A stretch of 64,000 nt of DNA from Litorimonas sp. GTDB lineage: Bacteria > Pseudomonadota > Alphaproteobacteria > Caulobacterales > Maricaulaceae. Numbering within the stretch: position 1 is the first letter of the stretch; every line of letters begins with the position of its first letter. Below are positions 51,078 through 58,148 of the stretch, one piece after another. A model generated the notes under the pieces. It was given only the letters and a program-made list of their open reading frames with translations, was not told where the DNA came from and made no database searches. Both the position numbers and the translations under genes were made by a program. The stretch lies in NCBI GenBank assembly GCA_029936425.1, contig JAPYSU010000001.1, positions 263,425 through 327,424 on the forward strand. Direction: 5' to 3'.

Positions 51078-51102
51078 GGAACGCCTGTCTATGCCTTGCG
51101 TT
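51078..51102 (+). promoter_or_regulatory. EcfG-type promoter of gdhA
   Basis: Plus strand: GGAAC (51078-51082), 16 bases, CGTT (51099-51102), exact in both boxes. Transcription would begin near 51110, 21 bases before the ATG at 51131. Confidence 0.8.
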
Positions 51103-51130
51103 GCATTTTCAGATTTATTCGAGGATTTTT

Positions 51131-52477
51131 ATGTCAGAGAAAAAATATGAATGGTCCGATGTCATGGACCGGATTGAAGCCCGCAATAAAGGTGAAGAAG
51201 AATTTCTTCAAGCTGTAAGAGAGGTCGGCGAAACACTCACAGATGTTATAGAATGCGACAAACGACTGCAGGAATCCCGCATTTTCGAACGTTTAACCGT
51301 TCCGGATCGCATCATTACCTTTCGGGTCTGTTGGGAAGATGACAAGGGCAATATTCGTATTAATCAGGGATGGCGGGTGCAGAATTGCGGGGCCATAGGG
51401 CCCTACAAAGGCGGAATTCGCTTCCACCCGAGCGTCAATCTGTCTGTTCTCAAGTTTCTCGCCTTTGAACAGACTTTCAAAAATGCCCTGACAGGCCTGC
51501 CTATGGGCGGCGGCAAAGGCGGCTCTGATTTTGATCCTTCTGGCTGTTCCAACCGTGAAATTATGAGGTTCTGTCAAGCTTTCATGGATGAACTTCATCG
51601 TCATATCGGTCCTCGGACAGATGTCCCTGCAGGCGATATAAATGTAGGCTCTCGAGAAATCGGTTACCTCTATGGACGATATCAGAAACTCACGAATAGC
51701 TTTTCAGGCACATTGACAGGAAAGGGGCTGTCATATGGCGGCTCTCCCGTTCGCGTAGAGGCAACTGGCTATGGTTTGATCTATTTCCTTTCGGATATGC
51801 TCGACGCGCATCTCGATAGGCTGAGCGGAAAGACCATATTGATTTCCGGAGCCGGAAATGTCGCGCTTCACGCGGCAGAAAAAGCCACGCAGTTAAAAGC
51901 AAAAGTCCTCACCCTTTCTGACAGTAAAGGGACGCTCCATAACAAATCCGGATTTAGCGAGGATCAAATTGAATTCATCAAGGAGTTAAAATCCAAAACC
52001 GGAACCAGTTTGGAAGCCTGTGTCGAAAAATTCAGCGAGACATCTTTTTCTCCCGGCAAAACCCCTTGGCATATCAAGGCCGATATTGCCTTACCCTGCG
52101 CAACCCAAAATGAGCTGCATGAAAAGGACGCAGAAAATTTGAAGAAAAATGAAATTCTTGCGCTTGCGGAAGGCGCAAATATGCCCTGCACCGCCAAAGC
52201 GGCTAAGATCATTCGAGAGAGTAAAATCCTATACGCACCGGGCAAAGCGTCCAATGCCGGAGGAGTGGCCTTGAGCGGACTGGAAATGAGTCAGAACGCC
52301 GCTTTTGAAAAGGGCGATTTTGAAACATTGGACGGCAAGCTGAAAGAGATCATGACGCGAATTCATGACTCTTGTAAGGAAAAGGGTAAAAACGGAGAGC
52401 ACATTGATTATGTGAAAGGGGCGAATCAGGCGGCTTTTGCCAAATTGGCAGATGCTCTATTGGCGTTCGGTATATAA
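51131..52477 (+). CDS. gdhA: NADP-type glutamate dehydrogenase
   Basis: A 448-residue hexameric glutamate dehydrogenase. I start at ATG 51131 ('MSEKKYEWSDVM'); the open frame extends to 50972 but the EcfG-type promoter lies inside that extension. Substrate-domain motifs: 'GPYKGGIRFHPSVNLSVLKFLAFEQ' in parts, 'LPMGGGKGGSDFDP' (catalytic lysine), 'RTDVPAGDINVGSREIGYLYG'. Coenzyme domain: 'VEATGYGLIYFL' and 'ILISGAGNVALHAAEKA', with Ser after the second strand ('LTLSDSKG'), the usual sign of NADP preference. It interconverts glutamate and 2-oxoglutarate plus ammonia. Stress-sigma control of this central nitrogen enzyme is unusual. Confidence 0.95.
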   Translation: MSEKKYEWSDVMDRIEARNKGEEEFLQAVREVGETLTDVIECDKRLQESRIFERLTVPDRIITFRVCWEDDKGNIRINQGWRVQNCGAIGPYKGGIRFHPSVNLSVLKFLAFEQTFKNALTGLPMGGGKGGSDFDPSGCSNREIMRFCQAFMDELHRHIGPRTDVPAGDINVGSREIGYLYGRYQKLTNSFSGTLTGKGLSYGGSPVRVEATGYGLIYFLSDMLDAHLDRLSGKTILISGAGNVALHAAEKATQLKAKVLTLSDSKGTLHNKSGFSEDQIEFIKELKSKTGTSLEACVEKFSETSFSPGKTPWHIKADIALPCATQNELHEKDAENLKKNEILALAEGANMPCTAKAAKIIRESKILYAPGKASNAGGVALSGLEMSQNAAFEKGDFETLDGKLKEIMTRIHDSCKEKGKNGEHIDYVKGANQAAFAKLADALLAFGI

Positions 52478-52489
52478 ATGAAACAGAAT

Positions 52490-53011
52490 TTAGGGCAATC
52501 TTTCCGCGCCGCGAAGGTGTTTATATATTTCCGGACTTAGCGGATTGTCCTGATGATGAAGGACAGACACATCGCCTGTCGTTTCCGCGACCACAATCTG
52601 AATAGTGTCTAAATTGCCCACATTTGCTTCCCTCAGCTTGGCCATCAAATCGGATTCGCTCATTTTCGCTTTGCGGAGCTGATCATACTGGATATCCCTT
52701 CCGATCATAATCAAACGCGGATTGTTATCAACAAGTTTTGGGAGCCAGCTTACGCGGCTCCGCAGAAAGGCAAACCCGATCTGACAGACATATAATAGTG
52801 TGAGGACAACAACGCCCTGCGCCAGAGAGACAGATTTGCCCATCACAATCGACGCAAAGATAGACCCGATCGCAACGGTGACGGCAAAGTCAAACCCGCT
52901 CATTTTGGAAAAGCTGCGAACGCCAGCAATCCGCGTCAAAATTATCAAAGCCGCGTAGGCGCCGAGTATCGATAAAAATATCAATATGATGTTGGCCGGT
53001 GCCATGGCCAT
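52490..53011 (-). CDS. DUF421 (YetF-like) membrane protein
   Basis: A 173-residue protein with three N-terminal membrane helices and a soluble DUF421 domain. Signatures: 'YAALIILTRIAGVRSFSKMSGFDFAVTVAIGSIFAS' (in two parts) and 'NNPRLIMIGRDIQYDQLRKAKMSESDLMAKLREANVGNLDTIQIVVAETTGDVSVL' (by key parts: P-R-L-I-x-x-G, L-R-x-x-x-V-x-N). The family is related to B. subtilis YetF/YdfS spore and stress proteins; function is unknown. It follows a 41-residue small gene by 28 bases, which may be co-transcribed. Confidence 0.9.
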   Translation of the reverse strand: MAMAPANIILIFLSILGAYAALIILTRIAGVRSFSKMSGFDFAVTVAIGSIFASIVMGKSVSLAQGVVVLTLLYVCQIGFAFLRSRVSWLPKLVDNNPRLIMIGRDIQYDQLRKAKMSESDLMAKLREANVGNLDTIQIVVAETTGDVSVLHHQDNPLSPEIYKHLRGAERLP

Positions 53012-53039
53012 CCAGCTTTCGAATTTGGAGGAGGTAATT

Positions 53040-53165
53040 TTAGTTTACCTTTTCTGATGTTCGTGAAGAGGCTTTAGAAACAGATGTCTGAGACTCCCGG
53101 GTTAGGGCTTCCTTAACGATGAGAGAGATTGCGGCGGCGGCAATGGTTCGTAAGATAAAACGCAT
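53040..53165 (-). CDS. Small protein of 41 residues upstream of DUF421 gene
   Basis: A 41-residue frame with a short hydrophobic N-terminal helix (MRFILRTIAAAAISLIVKEAL) and a serine/threonine-rich tail. It has one of the better ribosome sites in this region: AAGGAG eight bases before the ATG at 53165. The next gene on the same strand starts 28 bases downstream. No family is recognised. The initial basic residues plus hydrophobic helix suggest membrane association. Confidence 0.55.
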   Translation of the reverse strand: MRFILRTIAAAAISLIVKEALTRESQTSVSKASSRTSEKVN

Positions 53166-53272
53166 TTCGAGGGCTCCTTGGTACACTTGCTTAATAGATA
53201 CCTTAAATAAGAGTTTATGACCTGGAATGGTTCCGAGAGGAGCGGGAATAAAGAGCGGTTAATCCGAAAAAA

Positions 53273-54250
53273 CTATGATTCAAGAAAGGCGAGGCATTGG
53301 GCTTCATATTTGCGTAGGCCTCGCTTGGTCATGCCGCTCACCTTTTCAATAAGTTTAGCCCTGTTACCTGCTTCTTCTGTTGCCAGATCAATCACATTTG
53401 GATGGATGTAACTCGTCCGGCAAATTGCCGGTGTATTGTGGAGTTCTTCTGCCGCCGCTTCACTCATCGCTTTAATTGTGGGGGCGTCATTTCTCACGGC
53501 AACTTTGAAGGCGGCAACAGTGCCGCGCCAGGTTCGAAACGTTTTTGCCGAAAATTCGTCGCCAATATACTGATTTACGTCAGAGCTATCGAGCGCGCAT
53601 ATATCTCCGGTGTCAGATAGGTATTGAAACAGTCTTTGACCGGGCAGACTGTCGATCTCCTCCAAGGTATTGTGAAGATTCTTATCATTCATCGTCAGTT
53701 TCACATCTTTTCCGCCCTTGGCTTTAAAGTTAAACACCAGTGAGCCATCATCATATCTCACATGTTTGTGCCGGAGGGTTGTGGCGCCATAACTTCCATT
53801 TTCATCAGCATAGGCCTGGGTTCCAATTCGCATGGAGGTTTTGTCGATTAAACGCGTCAAGGCGGCGCTGACACATTTTTTAGAGGCCGTATTGTCTCTA
53901 AGGTCTCGACGAACCCGTCGCCGCAGAGACGGGAGATAGTTTCCGAAATCTATTAATTTATCGAATTTTTGAGTGGCCCGAAATTGCGCCCAATCTTCAT
54001 GGTAGAGATATTGCTTTCGGCCTTTTGCATCCCTTCCCGTCGCCTGTAGATGTCCAAACTCATCCAGACATATCCAGACATCCTCATAGGCAGGCGGCAA
54101 GCCTAAGGACTTGATGCGCGTGAGAGTCTCTTTCGCTTTCAGAGTTTTTCCGTCTGGGAGCTTATAATAAAAGCTTTGCCCCCGCTTGTGCCGGGAAATT
54201 CCAGGTTCGCTATCTTCGCTATACCGCATGAGGTTTGGCGCAGGCCGCAT
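53273..54250 (-). CDS. Type IB DNA topoisomerase (poxvirus-like)
   Basis: A 325-residue TopIB. N-terminal domain: 'GISRHKRGQSFYYKLPDGKTL' in part, 'IKSLGLPPAYEDVWICLDEFGHLQATGRDAKGRKQYLYH' in part. Catalytic domain: 'IGTQAYADENGSYGATTLRHKHV' (first catalytic Arg region), 'FKAKGGKDV', 'SAKTFRTWRGTVAA' (second Arg), and 'RTSYIHPNVIDL', where the tyrosine of S-Y-I-H-P is the nucleophile. It relaxes supercoils by a 3'-phosphotyrosyl intermediate. Bacterial TopIB is often part of the alphaproteobacterial stress regulon; an EcfG-type promoter lies upstream at 54313-54288. Confidence 0.95.
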   Translation of the reverse strand: MRPAPNLMRYSEDSEPGISRHKRGQSFYYKLPDGKTLKAKETLTRIKSLGLPPAYEDVWICLDEFGHLQATGRDAKGRKQYLYHEDWAQFRATQKFDKLIDFGNYLPSLRRRVRRDLRDNTASKKCVSAALTRLIDKTSMRIGTQAYADENGSYGATTLRHKHVRYDDGSLVFNFKAKGGKDVKLTMNDKNLHNTLEEIDSLPGQRLFQYLSDTGDICALDSSDVNQYIGDEFSAKTFRTWRGTVAAFKVAVRNDAPTIKAMSEAAAEELHNTPAICRTSYIHPNVIDLATEEAGNRAKLIEKVSGMTKRGLRKYEAQCLAFLES

Positions 54251-54287
54251 TATTGAGTCCAGAATAAATTGTCACTTGGACGGAAAA

Positions 54288-54313
54288 TACGCTCTGCGCA
54301 GCAAGGCCGTTCC
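54288..54313 (-). promoter_or_regulatory. EcfG-type promoter of the topoisomerase IB gene
   Basis: Minus strand: GGAAC (54313-54309), 17 bases, CGTA (54291-54288), about 38 bases upstream of the start codon. Confidence 0.8.
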
Positions 54314-54336
54314 TATTTTATTTACTTTAAAACTCG

Positions 54337-54361
54337 GGAACAATTTCGTGAAGTCCTTGTT
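54337..54361 (+). promoter_or_regulatory. EcfG-like promoter of the PLDc_N gene
   Basis: Plus strand: GGAAC (54337-54341), 16 bases, TGTT (54358-54361). The -10 differs from CGTT in its first base. Transcription would start near 54369, 42 bases before the ATG. Confidence 0.6.
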
Positions 54362-54410
54362 AGTAAGGTGTGAGGCGGCAATTGTGCCGCTGTAATAACG
54401 GAGAATAAAT

Positions 54411-54587
54411 ATGCTCGAAGGATTACTAGGTTTAATTCACTTGGTTCTGATTATTTGGGCGGTCATTAACATTATTGGTTCCGGTGCATCTACATTGGCC
54501 AAGGTTCTTTGGACGCTATTTGTTGTGATCTTCCCGCTTGTTGGCTTCATCGTCTGGTTCTTTGTCGGACCAAAATCGAGCGCGTAA
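54411..54587 (+). CDS. Small PLDc_N-type membrane protein (58 residues)
   Basis: A 58-residue protein of two membrane helices resembling the phospholipase D-nuclease N-terminal (PLDc_N) domain: 'LLGLIHLVLIIWAVINII', then the short polar turn with 'KVLWTLFVVIFPLVGFIVWFFVGPKS', whose W-x-x-F-V-x-x-F-P-L-x-G-x-x-x-W-F-F-x-G-P core is diagnostic. The same module forms the N-terminus of cardiolipin synthases (see the gene at 58149), but here it stands alone with no catalytic part. EcfG-like promoter upstream; the next gene begins 45 bases downstream. Confidence 0.85.
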   Translation: MLEGLLGLIHLVLIIWAVINIIGSGASTLAKVLWTLFVVIFPLVGFIVWFFVGPKSSA

Positions 54588-54632
54588 GCAAACGACCCCA
54601 TAACATAATAACTTGAATATAGGAGAGATATA

Positions 54633-55016
54633 ATGAGTAACGAATATAATGAAAAATCATCAGGCGGCAAAATTGCTGGAATCGCAATTGGCGCTGTCGT
54701 AATTATAGGTGTGGCGGTTGCAGCCTTGTATTTAGTCGATGTCGACCAAGAAGAAGAAGCACGCTTACCTGAAGTTGATGTGTCGGTTGAAGATGGCAAT
54801 ATGCCTGAGTTTGACGCTGAAGTCGCAGATGTAGAAGTTGGCACTACAGAAACAGAAGTTGATATGCCAACTGTCGATGTTGAATCTGAAACAGTTGAAG
54901 TCGAAGTTCCGACCGTAGAGACGGGAACGGAGGAAACCACGGTTGAACTGCCAACTATTGACGTTGAGAAACCAGAGGAAGATAGTCCTGATAACGACGA
55001 AGATACGCCTCAATAG
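54633..55016 (+). CDS. Membrane-anchored protein with long acidic Glu-Val repeat tail
   Basis: A 127-residue protein. After ~12 polar residues one glycine/isoleucine/valine-rich membrane helix (residues 13-35) is followed by about 90 residues of low-complexity acidic sequence built from repeats such as E-V-D-V, T-V-D-V-E and V-E-V-P-T-V-E, with threonine and proline spacers and almost no basic residues. The tail is probably unstructured or beta-like and would form a strongly negative brush, most likely in the periplasm. No family is recognised. Strong terminator downstream; probably co-transcribed with the PLDc_N gene under EcfG. Confidence 0.8.
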   Translation: MSNEYNEKSSGGKIAGIAIGAVVIIGVAVAALYLVDVDQEEEARLPEVDVSVEDGNMPEFDAEVADVEVGTTETEVDMPTVDVESETVEVEVPTVETGTEETTVELPTIDVEKPEEDSPDNDEDTPQ

Positions 55017-55035
55017 ATAATATAAATAAATAACG

Positions 55036-55061
55036 AAAAACCGCCTCAGGGCGGTTTTTTT
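55036..55061 (+). terminator. Intrinsic terminator after the acidic-tail gene
   Basis: AAAAACCGCC (55036-55045) and GGCGGTTTTT (55050-55059) form a 10-bp stem with loop TCAG and continuing Ts; usable in both directions. Confidence 0.92.
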
Positions 55062-55088
55062 ATGGCCAATTATCTGATGTGATGAAGC

Positions 55089-55508
55089 TTATAGTCTGGA
55101 GCGTGGCGGGGTGACATCAATGGGCTCTCGGCTTTTTCTCTGTTCGTGAAACTCGCGCATCATTTTTGCATTTCGGTTGTTGGCTTTCCAGCCCACATCA
55201 AAAATATCCCCTATAAGAGGGATAAGGCCGATGAGCCAATCCACGAAAATATTGAACCCCATTCGGACCATCTTACGTTTTGGGGGATTAAGCCTTGCGG
55301 CTTGCATAAGGATATACCCTGAAATGCCCAGGCTGGCTGTATCGCCTATCGCGGGAATTAAACCGACGATAGAATCGAGGCCTAAATTGATGCCTGTGCC
55401 CGGTAGTTTGAACTGGCTGTCCATGAGGGTGGCCAGGTTCTCGATATGCTGAACAATTTTCTCATGCTCATCCAGAGCGGCATGATCCATTTCAGGATAA
55501 TTTGTCAT
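55089..55508 (-). CDS. DUF4112 membrane protein
   Basis: A 139-residue protein matching DUF4112: 'LATLMDSQFKLPGTGINLGLDSIVGLIPAIGDTASLGISGYI' (by key parts: LMD-F-PGT, GLD-I-GLIP-GD) and 'GFNIFVDWLIGLIPLIGDIFDVGWKANNRN', both ends quoted from the conserved core. Two hydrophobic hairpins with the G-L-I-P-x-I/L-G-D repeat suggest a re-entrant or bilayer-inserted fold. Function unknown. It is the last gene of the DAG kinase-phosphoesterase operon; its start overlaps the phosphoesterase stop by 17 bases. Confidence 0.9.
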   Translation of the reverse strand: MTNYPEMDHAALDEHEKIVQHIENLATLMDSQFKLPGTGINLGLDSIVGLIPAIGDTASLGISGYILMQAARLNPPKRKMVRMGFNIFVDWLIGLIPLIGDIFDVGWKANNRNAKMMREFHEQRKSREPIDVTPPRSRL

Positions 55509-56337
55509 GACCTAAATTTCTTTCGTTTGACGGTTTGAGGGGGCGACGACTGTGCAGAGAATCGATACGCTTTGAAAATGTTTCAGTTGATAAAAACTCG
55601 CCCTCCGTGAATTCGACCGCGCTGACTTTAATCATTTTTTGGTCCACGGAGATGTGGTTGAAGCTGGCCGGTTTATTTCTGCGGCGCCGGGAAAGTGTAC
55701 CCGCCCCAATAGACATTATTTCCGTTTCATTGGGCTGGCGTTCAATTGCAAATGGCACATGAACATGTCCCGTTAAAACAACGTCGACATTATTGTGACT
55801 TAAATATTTCAGAGTTTCCGAGCCGTTTTTGGTTAATTTTTGAAGAGGCGAGAGCTCAGGGTAAATCATAGGATGATGCGCCATTATCATTTCGACCCCG
55901 CCTTGGCTCAATCGCTTCAACTTTCGCGTTAAGTCTGCCAAATCCTTCAAATTGACAGCCCCAAGAGACCAGTCAAATCCGAACTGCCAGCCCCGGGCAG
56001 AATTATAAGGCAAAATGGTCACATCCTCATTGGTGAAATAGGGAATGCTGAGCGGTTCTATCCATTTTTTATATTTCGCAAAAGGGCGCGTAAAACGCTC
56101 TATCAGCCCATATATGGGCGTATCATGATTTCCGGGAGTAATGAGCTTGGGGCCATTTAAGGTCTGAATCCACTCCCGGGCCGCTTTAAATTCCTCATCT
56201 GACCCATTTTGGGTGATGTCCCCGCAAATGACGATAAGATCCGGTTCGAGCTTTTCGATAGAGGCTTTAACACAGCTCATGGCTTCCTTGTCTTCGACCC
56301 CGAAATGGATATCTGCAAATTGGATAATAGACGTCAT
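55492..56337 (-). CDS. Calcineurin-like metallophosphoesterase
   Basis: A 281-residue dinuclear metal phosphoesterase. Motifs in order: D-x-H as 'QFADIHFG' (residues 6-13), G-D-x-x as 'VICGDITQNG', G-N-H-D as 'ITPGNHDTP', 'MAHHPMIYP', and G-H-V-H as 'VLTGHVHVPF'. All metal ligands are present. Similar proteins act on cyclic nucleotides, nucleoside diphosphate-lipids (LpxH-like) or diadenosine compounds. Being sandwiched between a diacylglycerol-kinase-like gene and DUF4112 suggests lipid-headgroup metabolism (inference). Thirteen bases separate it from the kinase gene. Confidence 0.92.
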   Translation of the reverse strand: MTSIIQFADIHFGVEDKEAMSCVKASIEKLEPDLIVICGDITQNGSDEEFKAAREWIQTLNGPKLITPGNHDTPIYGLIERFTRPFAKYKKWIEPLSIPYFTNEDVTILPYNSARGWQFGFDWSLGAVNLKDLADLTRKLKRLSQGGVEMIMAHHPMIYPELSPLQKLTKNGSETLKYLSHNNVDVVLTGHVHVPFAIERQPNETEIMSIGAGTLSRRRRNKPASFNHISVDQKMIKVSAVEFTEGEFLSTETFSKRIDSLHSRRPLKPSNERNLGHDKLS

Positions 56338-56350
56338 GAAATCCTGATGA

Positions 56351-57223
56351 TTAAATTTTTGGCTTTGGGGCCATTACTTTTACACCCTCTTTTTTCAATG
56401 TAACGGTTATGGGGCAGGATACAATCTCTGCCTCTCCATCCAGAAGAGTCTCAAACCGGCCTTGTCCTTTAATTTCCAGCAAACGAATTCTTTTCGAGTC
56501 TATATTTTCAGACTCGCGCCAGTCCATTAAAAGACTCTGGGCCCCGACTTTTAACAATTCGCCGACGCTGAGCGGCATAACGGACGCCATATCCATCTCT
56601 GGATCGCCTTGGCTATTTTCCGCGTCTGAGGGAAAGGATAAAAGAATGGCATTGGCCTGAAGGTCGGTAGGATTACCGTCGACATGATAGGAAAACGTCT
56701 TGCCCTCCGTTACGGATTCGACGACTTTAGGAATTGCGGTAACGGCTTCGGATAGCTGTCCCTGCCTTACATTTTCGCGGACATTAGCCATACGCGTCGG
56801 CGCGCCAATAATGGCGCCGCAGTAAAACGGCGATCCGTTTAACAGTCCGGCCTTATGCCAACGCGGTTCTTTCTGACTCAATGCAAGTGAGAGAGCCTCC
56901 TTCCATTCAATCGTTTTATAAAGCTCTCTGGGCAGAATGTTCATGGTGCCGCCGGGCAAAGCAATAAGAGGTATATCATCCTCACGTGCAATTTCCGCTG
57001 CGGATCGGCAGGTTCCATCACCGCCAAAAACAATTATAAGGTCAGGCTTGCTGGCTTTGAGAGCCTTGAATTGCTCTGAAATTTCATCCCCTTCAGAAAT
57101 AAAACAATCAGGCGCGCTATGACCTTTCTCTGTCATCATCTTCGTAATTTCTTCGGAAATGTCGGTCGCGCTGCCGGAAGAAAGATTGATGAGCAAGGCA
57201 GGTTTTTTAAATATTATAGGCAT
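56351..57223 (-). CDS. Diacylglycerol/sphingosine kinase-like lipid kinase
   Basis: A 290-residue member of the DAGK-catalytic (YegS/DgkB/LCB5) family. The nucleotide motif 'LIIVFGGDGTCRSAAEIA' (GGDGT) lies near residue 70, followed by 'LIALPGGTMNILPREL' (the P-G-G-T-x-N signature) and a C-terminal beta-sandwich with 'GEAEIVSCPITVTL'. I use ATG 57223 because AGAAGGGA lies seven bases upstream; a start at 57244 lacks this. It phosphorylates a lipid alcohol at the membrane. First gene of a three-gene operon with a good EcfG-type promoter at 57300-57276. Confidence 0.9.
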   Translation of the reverse strand: MPIIFKKPALLINLSSGSATDISEEITKMMTEKGHSAPDCFISEGDEISEQFKALKASKPDLIIVFGGDGTCRSAAEIAREDDIPLIALPGGTMNILPRELYKTIEWKEALSLALSQKEPRWHKAGLLNGSPFYCGAIIGAPTRMANVRENVRQGQLSEAVTAIPKVVESVTEGKTFSYHVDGNPTDLQANAILLSFPSDAENSQGDPEMDMASVMPLSVGELLKVGAQSLLMDWRESENIDSKRIRLLEIKGQGRFETLLDGEAEIVSCPITVTLKKEGVKVMAPKPKI

Positions 57224-57275
57224 GAGTTTATCCCTTCTACTCATACAAAACAGTCTTTTTTCTAGGTGTAATTAT

Positions 57276-57300
57276 TACGTTTGAATTTAGCGAACGTTCC
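57276..57300 (-). promoter_or_regulatory. EcfG-type promoter of the lipid kinase operon
   Basis: Minus strand: GGAAC (57300-57296), 16 bases, CGTA (57279-57276), about 45 bases before the translation start. Confidence 0.8.
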
Positions 57301-57321
57301 TCTGAACGAAGCGTAAAACAT

Positions 57322-58059
57322 TCACCCTTTTAGATTGAGTGTGGTTTGAACGGGCCGGTGATCCGATAATAAGCATTGGACCACATCCGCTTTGGCAGGG
57401 CCAAGCCGTTTATCCGCTAATATGTGATCATAATCTTTTCTCGGCTTCCAGCTTGGATAGCTTTTATCGTGGGGTTCAGTCAGTATGTTGAGTTTGCAGT
57501 TTTCTGAGAGGGATTTCATCGGCGTTGAATTAGAGCCGCAATTCATGTCACCGGCAACGATCAGCGCTCCGTCCTCAGGGATATTTTCAGAGATAAAATG
57601 GGATTGGAGATTCTGGTCGGCCAGTCCCAGACTTAAATGCGTATTGGCGAAGTAAATAGGTTTGGGTAAATCAATTTTGGCAATCAAGACGCCTCGCCCT
57701 GAGCGGCTCCCGGGAAGCTTTAAATCTTCCGCCTCCAGAATAGGGTATTTGGAAAAAATGGCATTTCCGTGCCGGGATACGCGGCCGATAACCCGGTTTT
57801 CCTGAGACACAACATGCGGGAATTTGGCGTAGGATTGAAGCAATTCGACTTGATTTTGAAAGTTGGACCGCCGGCCGCCCAAATCAACTTCCTGCAGAGC
57901 GACGAGATCATAATCTTTCAAGAGTTTGGCAATCTGTTTGAGAGTGCGTTTTTTGGCAGGGGTATGTAAGACCTGTCTATAGGCCTGAGACGCATATTGA
58001 TGCGCGGCTTGCGTGCCGATGCCAGCTTGAATATTCCATGTCAGGACTTTTAGTTGCAT
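57322..58059 (-). CDS. Endonuclease/exonuclease/phosphatase (EEP) family protein
   Basis: A 245-residue EEP-fold hydrolase. Motifs: 'LTWNIQAGIG' (N), 'LVALQEVDLGG' (catalytic Glu), 'ANTHLSLG', 'IVAGDMNCGSNS' (D-x-N), and 'CLLSDHRPVQTTL' (S-D-H). All active-site residues are intact; substrates in the family range from DNA to phosphoinositides and sphingomyelin. No signal peptide, so it acts in the cytoplasm. It is divergent from the cardiolipin synthase gene with a shared promoter region. Confidence 0.9.
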   Translation of the reverse strand: MQLKVLTWNIQAGIGTQAAHQYASQAYRQVLHTPAKKRTLKQIAKLLKDYDLVALQEVDLGGRRSNFQNQVELLQSYAKFPHVVSQENRVIGRVSRHGNAIFSKYPILEAEDLKLPGSRSGRGVLIAKIDLPKPIYFANTHLSLGLADQNLQSHFISENIPEDGALIVAGDMNCGSNSTPMKSLSENCKLNILTEPHDKSYPSWKPRKDYDHILADKRLGPAKADVVQCLLSDHRPVQTTLNLKG

Positions 58060-58067
58060 ACGGACTT

Positions 58068-58102
58068 TACGGCTAAAGGAACGAATTGTTCTCGAAAGGG
58101 TA
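58068..58102. promoter_or_regulatory. Divergent EcfG-like promoter pair between EEP and cardiolipin synthase genes
   Basis: Plus strand: GGAAC (58078-58082), 16 bases, GGTA (58099-58102), toward the cardiolipin synthase gene. Minus strand: AGAAC (58092-58088), 16 bases, CGTA (58071-58068), toward the EEP gene. Each has one mismatch. The geometry is the same as in the phyR/nepR region. The minus-strand promoter would leave almost no leader before the EEP ATG at 58059. Confidence 0.5.
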
Positions 58103-58148
58103 ACTCAATCGGGATAATTAGAAACTATAATTTAAAAATGGGGGCGAT

